Source of the DNA: JBFELU01 sp041572755 | GTDB lineage: Bacteria; Actinomycetota; Acidimicrobiia; Spongiisociales; UBA11373 | Length of the DNA stretch: 51,771 bases | Reading direction: 5' to 3' | NCBI GenBank assembly: GCA_041572755.1 | Contig: JBFFRY010000019.1 | Coordinates: 1-51,771 of the forward strand | Translations under genes and position numbers: made by a program | Part shown: one piece after another, positions 36,704-43,609 of the stretch | Numbering within the stretch: the first letter of the stretch is position 1 | Layout of the letters: every line of letters starts with the position of its first letter | Notes under the pieces: generated by a model | Told to the model about the DNA's origin: nothing | Seen by the model: only the letters and a program-made list of their open reading frames with translations | The model's database searches: none

Positions 36704-36742
36704 ACGGTGACGATACCCAACCGGTCTTCGTAGACTCGCCGG
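36704..36742. promoter_or_regulatory. Compact divergent promoter region with two leaderless starts
   Basis: Only 39 bases separate two divergent start codons. On the minus strand TATCGT (36710-36715) lies six bases before the arginase-fold ATG. On the plus strand TAGACT (36731-36736) lies six bases before the GTG of the thioredoxin lipoprotein. There is no room for Shine-Dalgarno leaders, and each gene's -35 element would have to overlap the other's promoter. Confidence 0.55.
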
Positions 36743-37219
36743 GTGCTCCCCAGGCTCCTCATCGCCTCGGCTCTACTCTCGACCGCCTGTTCCTCGGCTG
36801 CGGTGCCGATCGCGGACGTCGCCTCCCTGCCGAGCATCACCCCCGCCGAGGTCCAGGAGCTGCTCGCCGAATCCGAGGTCCCGGTGGTGCTCAACGTGTG
36901 GGCCTCGTGGTGCACCCCGTGCCGCTCCGAGGCGCCGCTGCTGCGCAGGGCTCATGCCGAGCGAGGGGATGCCGTGCGGTTCGTGGGCGTCGATGTGAGA
37001 GACGACCAGGAAGGCGCCCGGGCCTTCATCGCCGAGTTCGGGCTCGACGGGTTCGATCACTTCTTCGACGAGACGGGAGCGGTGCCCGCCGATCTCGCCG
37101 CCTACGGAGTGCCGCTCACCTTCTTCTTCGCTCCCGGGGGAGAACTGATCGAACTCCACTCCGGGGTGATCGACGAGCGGACCCTGGCCCTCCAGATCGA
37201 CGAGCTGCTGCGGCGCTGA
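36743..37219 (+). CDS. Thioredoxin-fold (TlpA/ResA-like) lipoprotein
   Basis: A 158-residue extracytoplasmic thioredoxin. The signal LLIASALLSTACSSAA gives lipid-anchored Cys16. The redox motif is LNVWASWCTPCRSEAPLLRR (CTPC, about residues 57-60), and the cis-Pro lies in YGVPLTFFFAPGG. VGVDVRDDQEGARAFIAEFG is typical of the TlpA/ResA branch. It starts with GTG and a -10 box six bases before, so it is probably leaderless. The stop overlaps the ATG of the Lgt-like gene, so the pair is coupled and may cooperate. Confidence 0.87.
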   Translation: MLPRLLIASALLSTACSSAAVPIADVASLPSITPAEVQELLAESEVPVVLNVWASWCTPCRSEAPLLRRAHAERGDAVRFVGVDVRDDQEGARAFIAEFGLDGFDHFFDETGAVPADLAAYGVPLTFFFAPGGELIELHSGVIDERTLALQIDELLRR

Positions 37220-37902
37220 TGGAATTCTCGCTTCTCGGCGCCGCCCTCATCGCCGTCTTCGGCCTCTACCTGGTGCTGTGGTACGAGGCGGGGCGGACCA
37301 ACGCCGCCGACTGCACCCGCGAGCTGTGGGAAGCGGCGCTCGGAGCAGCGGTGGCCGGGGTCCTGGTGGGACGCCTCAGCGCCATGGTCCGGGGCGGCAC
37401 CAACCCGTTGACCCACCCCGGCGACATCCTCATCGTACGGGGCGGGATCGACACGGTGGCGGCCGCCATCGCCTCCCTGGCGGCCCTCCTCTCCTTGACC
37501 CGCCGTGACGTGTGGATCCGCTTCGACGCTCTGGCCCCGGCGGTGCTCGGCGGGCTGGCCGCCTGGCACGGGGCCTGCCTCGCCCGGGGAGCCTGCCTGG
37601 GCACTCCGAGCGGCCTGCCGTGGGCCTTCGCCGAGCACGGCGGGGGGGTGACCCGCCATCCCACCGAGCTCTACGCGGCGCTGCTGCTGGTGGCCGGCGT
37701 CATCCTGCTCATCTGGTGGAAACGGCACCACCCCCCATCCGGGAGCGTCGCCGGCATCGCTCTGGCGATGGCGGCCGGGGCCCGTCTGGCCACGGAGCCG
37801 CTCCGGCCGGTGCTCGGATCCGGTTTGGAGTGGTGGTATCTGGCGGGGACTGTGGTCGGGGTGGGTGCGGCCGCCTGGAGGTTCCGGGCCGCCCCGCAGT
37901 AG
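37219..37902 (+). CDS. Lgt-like (prolipoprotein diacylglyceryl transferase family) membrane protein with Cys pair
   Basis: A 227-residue protein with about seven hydrophobic helices. GVLVGRLSAMVRGGTNPL, then RGGIDTVAAAIASLAALL and TRHPTELYAALLLVAG (H147), reproduce the spacing of Lgt. The catalytic Lgt signature GRxGNFxNxE is replaced by HGACLARGACLGTPSGLPWA: the conserved Asn and Glu are gone and two Cys (C120, C126) appear. This resembles a Cys-containing Lgt-like family often annotated as Lgt. True lipoprotein maturation activity is doubtful. Coupling to a thioredoxin lipoprotein suggests a redox-linked function (inference). Confidence 0.7.
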   Translation: MEFSLLGAALIAVFGLYLVLWYEAGRTNAADCTRELWEAALGAAVAGVLVGRLSAMVRGGTNPLTHPGDILIVRGGIDTVAAAIASLAALLSLTRRDVWIRFDALAPAVLGGLAAWHGACLARGACLGTPSGLPWAFAEHGGGVTRHPTELYAALLLVAGVILLIWWKRHHPPSGSVAGIALAMAAGARLATEPLRPVLGSGLEWWYLAGTVVGVGAAAWRFRAAPQ

Positions 37903-37905
37903 GGT
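37900..37905 (+). promoter_or_regulatory. -10 box for leaderless tyrA-type transcript
   Basis: TAGGGT begins with the stop codon of the Lgt-like gene and ends nine bases before the ATG at 37915. Confidence 0.45.
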
Positions 37906-37914
37906 TTCGGGACC

Positions 37915-38979
37915 ATGGCGACCGCCATCATCGGCTTCGGCCATTTCGGGCAGGCCCTCGCCGGCCTTCTCGGGGAGGCCGGGATGGGCGTCCGAGCCTG
38001 GGATCCCCACGTCGACCTCCCCGAGGCCGTGGTCGCCTCCGACCCCTCCGGGGCGATCGGCGGCGCCGAGGTCGTCGTGCTGGCCACGCCGATCCCCGAG
38101 ATCCCCAGCGCCCTCGCCGCGCTTCGCCGATACCTGACGCCCGGTCAGCTGGTGGTCGACGTCGGCAGCGTGAAGACCGGCCCCGTCGCCGCCATGAGGG
38201 AGATCCTGGGTGGCGAGGTCCCGTGGGCCGGCACTCACCCGCTGTTCGGATCCTCGAGCATCGCCCTCGGGGAGCGCCCGCTGCGAGCGGTGGTCTGCCC
38301 CAACGACCTCCACCCCGACGCCGCCGATCGGGCCCGAGCCTGGTACGAGGCCTTCGGCTGCGACGTGATCAACCAGAGCCCTGAGGAGCACGATCGCGTC
38401 ATGGCGAGGACCCACGCCATGGCTTTCTTCATCGCCAAGGGACTCATCGACGTGGGTGCCACCGAGGGACTCACCTTCAGCCCACCATCGTTTCGGGCGC
38501 TGGCACAGACGATCGACACGGTCCGCAGCGACGCCGGTCACCTCTTCCTGGCCATCGAGCGGGACAACCCCTATGCCGGGGAGGCCCGCCAGGCTCTTCT
38601 CGATGCCCTCGCGGATGTCCACACCCGGCTCGAGAGCGCCGACCACGACTTGGAGGCTGCCGCGAGTGCCTTCGACATCCCCGACCTGGGGAGCCAGGCA
38701 CCGGAGCTTCGGGAGACCCGGGATCTGATCGACGAGCTCGACGTGGAGATCGTTCGGCTCCTCTCCCGGCGGGCCCAGTTGTCGCAGCGCGCGGGTCGGA
38801 TCAAGTCCGAACACGGCCGCGGGGTCCGTGACCAGTCTCGTGAGGGCGCCTTGCTGGGCGACAGGCGGCGGTGGGCGGTCGAGCACGGCCTCCCCGACCA
38901 GGCGGTCGCCGACGTCTTCGCGGCAATCCTGCGGCTGTCGCGGCGTCTCCAGGCGGAAGGAACGGCCGAGCCCGGCTAG
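37915..38979 (+). CDS. tyrA: Prephenate dehydrogenase fused to C-terminal chorismate mutase
   Basis: A 354-residue enzyme for tyrosine biosynthesis. The N-terminal Rossmann motif is ATAIIGFGHFGQALAGLL; VVVDVGSVKTGPVAAM and WAGTHPLFGSSSIALGERPL are prephenate dehydrogenase landmarks, with catalytic His in GTHPLFG and another in RTHAMAFFIAKGL. The C-terminal segment (about 268-350), RDLIDELDVEIVRLLSRRAQ onward, is an AroQ-type chorismate mutase with ARG/LYS-rich helix and RDQSREGALL. The order (dehydrogenase first) is the reverse of E. coli TyrA. The stop overlaps the stop of the convergent TlpA-like gene by four bases. Confidence 0.88.
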   Translation: MATAIIGFGHFGQALAGLLGEAGMGVRAWDPHVDLPEAVVASDPSGAIGGAEVVVLATPIPEIPSALAALRRYLTPGQLVVDVGSVKTGPVAAMREILGGEVPWAGTHPLFGSSSIALGERPLRAVVCPNDLHPDAADRARAWYEAFGCDVINQSPEEHDRVMARTHAMAFFIAKGLIDVGATEGLTFSPPSFRALAQTIDTVRSDAGHLFLAIERDNPYAGEARQALLDALADVHTRLESADHDLEAAASAFDIPDLGSQAPELRETRDLIDELDVEIVRLLSRRAQLSQRAGRIKSEHGRGVRDQSREGALLGDRRRWAVEHGLPDQAVADVFAAILRLSRRLQAEGTAEPG

Positions 38980-39632
38980 GCCGAAAGCTCGATGAGGCGG
39001 TCCAGTTGCGCCCGGAACTCGTCCTCGGGGATGGCCCCGAACCACCCGGCCACGATCACCCCTCTCGTGATCAGCACACTCGAAGGCTGCCCGGGGATGC
39101 CGTAGAGGCCCCAGAGATCCTCGTCGTAGCCCCACTGGAGGTTGTCGGGCGAGAACCATACCCCGACCCGCTCCCGCGAGGCTTCGAGGTCACTGCGGCC
39201 GGCCACGGCGACGAAGTCGACCTGATCCCGGTACTCCTGTGCGATTGCATCGACGACGGGCAACTCCCGCTGGCAGACGCCTCACCACTCGGCCCAGAAC
39301 ACCATGTAGACGGGCTTCTGGGCCTCGCTCAGGGTGAAGGATCCTCCCTCTCCCAACGCCAGCGTGAAGTCGGGTGCGGGTGGTCCTTCGGGAGGCGGGG
39401 TGGTTGCGGCGGGCTCGGTCGGGGCCGTGGGGGCGTCGGTGGTGGCGGAGGTGCCTCCCGTGGTTGTGGTCGGGGCTTCCGGGGCGACCGGGGCCTCGGT
39501 CGTTTGGGTGGTGCCCGTGGTGTCGGCGGCGGCCTCGCTGGTGGGCACCACCGATCCCGGCGCCGCGTCGTCACCGCCGCAGGCGGAAATCACGAGGGCG
39601 ACGGCGGTGATGGGAACGGCGAGCCTGTGCAT
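38976..39632 (-). CDS. TlpA-like thioredoxin lipoprotein, candidate selenoprotein (in-frame UGA at UxxC)
   Basis: A 218-residue reading frame interrupted by one in-frame TGA at 39284-39282 (codon 117). The signal TAVALVISACGGDD gives lipidated Cys18; a Thr/Pro/Ala-rich linker (about 21-87) follows; the thioredoxin fold begins PAPDFTLALGEGGSFTL. The active site reads VYMVFWAEW-TGA-GVCQREL, so the TGA replaces the first Cys of WCxxC, giving UGVC. Downstream coding continues normally (VVDAIAQEYRDQVDFVAVAG, then YGIPGQPSSVLI with the cis-Pro). A hairpin suited to a bacterial SECIS follows at once. ATG at 39632 is chosen because TAGCGT lies seven bases upstream (leaderless). If the genome lacks selAB, it would be a pseudogene. 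Confidence 0.75.
39247..39281 (-). promoter_or_regulatory. Candidate bacterial SECIS hairpin directly after the in-frame UGA
   Basis: On the minus-strand mRNA, the lower stem GCGUC (39280-39276) pairs with GAUGC (39251-39247). The upper stem CGGG (39269-39266) pairs with CCCG (39260-39257), extended by a G-U pair, with a few mismatches between the stems. The five-base apical loop AGUUG (39265-39261) has a G and U at its start and begins 16 bases after the UGA. This matches the known position and loop requirement for SelB-dependent SECIS elements. Confidence 0.6.
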
Positions 39633-39639
39633 GGCGGGC

Positions 39640-39645
39640 ACGCTA
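39640..39645 (-). promoter_or_regulatory. -10 box deciding the start of the candidate selenoprotein gene
   Basis: TAGCGT on the minus strand ends seven bases before the ATG at 39632. The longer reading from GTG at 39641 would begin inside this box and is less likely. Confidence 0.45.
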
Positions 39646-39659
39646 GTGGGTCTCGCCGG

Positions 39660-40385
39660 CTATCGATCCCACTTGGTGAAGCGGTCGTACCACTCTTCGG
39701 TGAGAGCGTCGGCCTGGCGCTCCAGGCGGACCTCGCCCGAGTCGCGACCGGAGACCACGGCGTCCGGGTCGGGGAGCTCGAGGAGCTCGGCGAGACGGTG
39801 GAGGACGATGTCGCGCTGTGACACCAGATCCTCGTATTCGAGGGTGAGATGGGGTTCGTAGTCGGAGGCCTCGAGCTCCCGGTACCAGCGGGCCTCCCGC
39901 TCGACCAACTCCACGACGTCGGCCGCCAGTTGCTTGCGGTCGTAGCGCGGCTCGGCTTTGGCGGTCCGCAACACCCCCCACTTTCCGGTCTGCTTCGCCT
40001 TGGTGAACGAGATCGCCTGACGCAGCTTGTGGCGCCGAAAGAGCGTGACGATGATCGGCTCGGCGTCGCCGAACCGCCCGGCCAGTTCCCGGAGCCGGCC
40101 CGGCTTGTCGGGAAGCAACCCCTCTCGGACCAACAGGGACAGGTGACGCTCGAAGATCTTGATCCCGACCACGCCGTTGTCGGTCGAGGTCCGCTTCTTG
40201 ATCTTGGTGATGTGCCCATCGAGATCGTCGAAGTCGAGCCCCCACTTCTCGGCGTTCCTCGGGTAACGGCCGTTGAGATTGAAGTACTCCCGGGGATTGC
40301 CCATCGCCTTGGTGCTGCGCATGTCGGCGACCAGCAGGCTGCTGCCGGTCCGGGGGATCGTGCAGATGAACAACAGCCGCCTCAC
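39660..40385 (-). CDS. Stf0-type sulfotransferase
   Basis: A 241-residue cytosolic sulfotransferase. The PAPS 5'-phosphosulfate loop is FICTIPRTGSSLLVADM at the N-terminus. NPREYFNLNGRYPR and GIKIFERHL match the Stf0 (trehalose 2-sulfotransferase-like) family, and LFRRHKLRQAISFTKAKQTG carries the 3'-phosphate-binding Arg/Ser region. It is the last enzyme gene of the glycan operon; the GTG start overlaps the glycosyltransferase stop. It probably adds a sulfate to a sugar, but the acceptor is unknown. Confidence 0.85.
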   Translation of the reverse strand: MRRLLFICTIPRTGSSLLVADMRSTKAMGNPREYFNLNGRYPRNAEKWGLDFDDLDGHITKIKKRTSTDNGVVGIKIFERHLSLLVREGLLPDKPGRLRELAGRFGDAEPIIVTLFRRHKLRQAISFTKAKQTGKWGVLRTAKAEPRYDRKQLAADVVELVEREARWYRELEASDYEPHLTLEYEDLVSQRDIVLHRLAELLELPDPDAVVSGRDSGEVRLERQADALTEEWYDRFTKWDR

Positions 40386-41740
40386 GGTGCCTCCTGTTGG
40401 CGCAACCGGGTGTCGATCTCCTCGGCGAACTGGCCGGCGATCGTCACGTGATCGTATCGGTCGGCATAGGCCGGGTCGAGGCCCCGCTCGCCGCGTCGCG
40501 CCACCGCCTCGATGATCGCCCGATGGAGGGCCTCGTCGGAGGAGGCCTCGTAGAGGTGCACGAGCCCCGACGCGATCGTGTCGTCGGTGACCGGATTCTG
40601 GGGGGCCACTGAGGGGCAGCCGAAGGTGAGGGCCAGCATCAGCACCCCTGAGTTGAGGACCCTTCGATAGGGCAGTACCGCCACGTCGGCCGCCCGGAAG
40701 AGCACCTGGACGTACTCATCCGGGACCGCCGCGTCGACCAGCGACGCTCCTTCGATCGCTTCGATCGCCTCGATGAGTGGGGCGTTGTCGACGGCTTTGT
40801 AGGTGGGGCCGGCCACCATCACCCGGATCGGCAACCCGGTTTCGGCTCGCAGCCGCGGCACCGCCTTCACCAGCCGGTCGAAGCCCTTGTAGGGGCGGAT
40901 CGCCCCGAACCCGAGCAGAACGACTTCATCGTCGGTGATGCCGAGCAGGCGCCGGGCCGAGTCCCTGGTCACGTAGTCGGGATAGACGCTCGAATACAGC
41001 GGGTGTTCCACGACGAAGGTCTTGGCCGGATCGAGGGGATAGAGCTCGGCGGTCTCGGCGGCCGTTGAGCCGTGGAGCACATGGACCCCGGCCGCCAGTT
41101 CGACCAGCCGGCGCCGCAAGGCCGCCTCCACATCGGGGTAGGCGCAATCGTGGGGCAAGACCTCGTGAACGCTCCACAGCAGCCGGCCGCCCCGTTCCAC
41201 GAAGCTCTCGATGCGGCGCAAGTGGGAAGTCGATTGATCGGCCGCCTCTCGCTCCGAGCCCACCCCCACCTGGAAGACCCTGGTCCAGTGGAGGTGGAAG
41301 ACCCCCTCACCGGTGGCGGTGTCCAGCGTGGGGAGCCCGCCGAGAGCCCGAGCGTCGAAACCGACCTCGGCGACCCGGGAGTACAGGAGCCGGAGGTAGG
41401 GGTTCTGGATCCCGCCCGGGAAGTAGGCGAATTCGGTGAGGCGCCGGTCCCCGGCGAGTGCCAGGCGCTGGGCGGCCCATACCTCCTCGGGGGTCTGCGA
41501 CGCCCGCTTCCGGGCCGCCCGCCGCTGCCGCCTCCGAAGGATGACCGGAGACACCCGGACTTTGAGCCACCCGGGCACGAAGCCCTCGTAGATCCGCACC
41601 ATCCGGCTGCGCCCGGTCCTGGGACCGAAGGTGCGCCGCCACCATCGCCCGGTGCGCCGCCAGGACCTGCGGAAGAAGTAGTAGATCGGCCTCAGGAACC
41701 GCTTGAAGGGCTCGGGGAGACGCCGCAGCCACCCGATCAT
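40382..41740 (-). CDS. Glycosyltransferase, GT-B fold (GT4-like)
   Basis: A 452-residue protein. A very basic N-terminal region (1-90, for example RRSWRRTGRWWRRTFGPRTG) with hydrophobic patches probably binds the membrane surface. The GT-B acceptor domain has GVFHLHWTRVFQVG and LLWSVHEVLPHD. The donor domain has VVLLGFGAIRPYKGFDRLVK, GLPIRVMVAGPTY and ADVAVLPYRRVLNSGVLMLA, where the usual E-x7-E is replaced by a 'RxxNSG' variant. The sugar specificity is unknown. The ATG overlaps the upstream sulfotransferase stop (ATGA), and the stop overlaps the Stf0 start. Confidence 0.82.
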   Translation of the reverse strand: MIGWLRRLPEPFKRFLRPIYYFFRRSWRRTGRWWRRTFGPRTGRSRMVRIYEGFVPGWLKVRVSPVILRRRQRRAARKRASQTPEEVWAAQRLALAGDRRLTEFAYFPGGIQNPYLRLLYSRVAEVGFDARALGGLPTLDTATGEGVFHLHWTRVFQVGVGSEREAADQSTSHLRRIESFVERGGRLLWSVHEVLPHDCAYPDVEAALRRRLVELAAGVHVLHGSTAAETAELYPLDPAKTFVVEHPLYSSVYPDYVTRDSARRLLGITDDEVVLLGFGAIRPYKGFDRLVKAVPRLRAETGLPIRVMVAGPTYKAVDNAPLIEAIEAIEGASLVDAAVPDEYVQVLFRAADVAVLPYRRVLNSGVLMLALTFGCPSVAPQNPVTDDTIASGLVHLYEASSDEALHRAIIEAVARRGERGLDPAYADRYDHVTIAGQFAEEIDTRLRQQEAP

Positions 41741-42645
41741 GCCGGCCTCCCGCTCGGTCCGTGGTAGCCCAGTTCGGCGGCGATCTCGGCGACGACACCC
41801 TCCAGGTCGCGATGCTCCTCGGGGGACAGGTCCCGCCTCGCCCCGCGCCACTTGCCCCGCTGCTGGCCGGTTGCACCCACCTTGCGCTCGAGCACCCGAG
41901 AGTCGACCTCGACGCCGGTGGCCTTCGCCAGCAGGTCGAGCCCGGTGCCGGCGGTCACATCCTCGTAGGTGAGGATGGTGGCGTTGGTGTCCCGAGCCCA
42001 CCGGATGAATGACCCGGTGAGTCGGGCCCAGATCTCCCCGAAATGGGCCGCCGTGCTCACCTGCTCGTCGGGCCAGCGGTGGTACCACCAGTAGGAGTGA
42101 GGCCGGATCTCGTGGAGCAGTCGATAGGAGAGAAAGGCGTCGTAGGGATTCCTGTGCAGGAAGACGAAGCACGCATCGGGGTAGATCCGCCGCAGGTAGA
42201 CGGCGTGCTCGCCCGACAGGCGCACTCCCTTGATCCCCCATCGGGCAAAGCCCATCTCCCGAGCCGGGGCTTCGAAGAGGCGATCGAAGAACGCCCGATG
42301 AGCCGCCAGGAGTTCGGCGGGATGGGGGTAGGCGTTGGCGATCCATCGCTCGGCCGTGGGGGGATTGCGACGATCGGCGATGTAGTTCTCCGGCGGCCAG
42401 GTGTCGGAGATCGGAAGGAGCGACTCGGCCAGCCGTCGCACCAGCGCCGAATGGTCGTAGGGCTCACCCCACATCAGCAGGGACCCCGAGGAGACCAGGA
42501 GCCGTTGCACCAGGGTCGAACCGGACCGCCAGGCGCTGGCGAACAGGAACACGGGGGCCCCGCCATCCGGCAAGGGTCCGGGGGCGAAACGACGCTCCAG
42601 CGCCTCGAGGGCGTCGGAGATGGTGCGGCTGTTCGGATCGTCCAT
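41737..42645 (-). CDS. Sulfotransferase-family protein (second of the operon)
   Basis: A 302-residue P-loop sulfotransferase. The PAPS loop is VFLFASAWRSGSTLVQRLLV, and VFLHRNPYDAFLSYRLLHEI is the 3'-phosphate-binding 'RNPyDaxxS' motif. A Trp/Tyr-rich acceptor region (HSYWWYHRWPDEQ) follows. ATG at 42645 has GAGG seven bases upstream; GTG at 42648 is an alternative. It differs strongly from the two other sulfotransferases of the operon, so three distinct acceptors or positions are likely. Confidence 0.82.
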   Translation of the reverse strand: MDDPNSRTISDALEALERRFAPGPLPDGGAPVFLFASAWRSGSTLVQRLLVSSGSLLMWGEPYDHSALVRRLAESLLPISDTWPPENYIADRRNPPTAERWIANAYPHPAELLAAHRAFFDRLFEAPAREMGFARWGIKGVRLSGEHAVYLRRIYPDACFVFLHRNPYDAFLSYRLLHEIRPHSYWWYHRWPDEQVSTAAHFGEIWARLTGSFIRWARDTNATILTYEDVTAGTGLDLLAKATGVEVDSRVLERKVGATGQQRGKWRGARRDLSPEEHRDLEGVVAEIAAELGYHGPSGRPA

Positions 42646-42664
42646 CACATGTCCTCGGTGGTCC

Positions 42665-43609
42665 TCAATAGATCGGCAGGCCCGTCAGGCCGGCCACCTG
42701 GGCCGCCCATTGCCGGTAGGCGGCCACCCGGTCTTGCGCTTCGGGATCGGGGGCAGCCGCCGCTCCGGTGGCCTCGGTCTGGTAACCGAAGGCCCCCATG
42801 ATCTCACCACAGGCGGCCTCGACGGCCGCCACATCGGCTTCGGGGAGCTCCGAGCGCCACGACGAAACGCGGGTCGAGGACACCGGCTCCATCGCCTCGC
42901 CCTTCCAGGTCTCCCGATCGGGGAACAGCGGGTGGACGGCCAGCGTGTCCGGGTCGATCGTCTCCGGCTCGTAGGGCACCCCGAGGAACCCGGCGAGGCG
43001 GGCATGGTGCCCTTCCGGGTCCGCCACGAGATCTTCGTAGCGCAGCGTCAGGCAGCGATCCGGACCGAGGAGCCGACCGGCGTCACCGATGGCTCGCTGG
43101 TGGTGCAGCCAGCGCTCCCCGAGGCTGACGGCGTCCTTCTCACCCCACGCCACCCGGCGGTGGGAGCGAAGGACCGCCCGCGGGTCGCGCACCACGGCGA
43201 TCAACTTGAGCGCCGGCACCGCACCGGTGAGATGCTCCCACCACACCAGATGGTTGGGGGTCTTCTCTCCCATCAAGACGGTGTCGGGTGGGCTGAGGGC
43301 GGCCACCACCCCCTCGAAGACGGTCCACAATCCGATCCGGCGCTCCCGAGCAGCCATGTGGTCGAGGATGGGGCCCGGACGGACCGCCACCCGATCGGCG
43401 AGCCGTCCGAGCATCCACTCCACCATCGCCGCCCGCTCGTCGCCCCGCAGCGGCCACTCGAATCGATAGCGCGCTTCGTCGGCCAATGACCAGAAGTGGG
43501 TCTCCGGGGGGACCCACACGCCCGGAAGCTCGCAGCACAGGCGCTGCACCAGGGTGGTTCCGGAGCGAGCAGACCCGATCACGAGGAACCCGACGCTCGA
43601 CCGGGTCAT
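42665..43609 (-). CDS. Sulfotransferase-family protein (first of the operon)
   Basis: A 314-residue sulfotransferase. The PAPS loop is FLVIGSARSGTTLVQRLCCE. MGEKTPNHLVWWEHL and LIAVVRDPRAVLRSHRRVAW contain the conserved 'EKTP' and 'RDPR.v..S' motifs of the Sulfotransfer_3 type. LTLRYEDLVADPEGHHARL is the typical later signature. The ATG overlaps the heparinase-fold stop (ATGA). Its substrate is presumably the glycan made by the operon (inference from position). Confidence 0.85.
   Translation of the reverse strand: MTRSSVGFLVIGSARSGTTLVQRLCCELPGVWVPPETHFWSLADEARYRFEWPLRGDERAAMVEWMLGRLADRVAVRPGPILDHMAARERRIGLWTVFEGVVAALSPPDTVLMGEKTPNHLVWWEHLTGAVPALKLIAVVRDPRAVLRSHRRVAWGEKDAVSLGERWLHHQRAIGDAGRLLGPDRCLTLRYEDLVADPEGHHARLAGFLGVPYEPETIDPDTLAVHPLFPDRETWKGEAMEPVSSTRVSSWRSELPEADVAAVEAACGEIMGAFGYQTEATGAAAAPDPEAQDRVAAYRQWAAQVAGLTGLPIY

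Noticed and set aside
38976..39641. Two separate genes, one ending at the TGA at 39284-39282 and one starting at a TTG at 39263
   Set aside because: Both halves are in the same frame and together form one complete thioredoxin fold; the second half has no ribosome-binding site. A selenocysteine codon (or, failing that, a nonsense mutation) explains this better.
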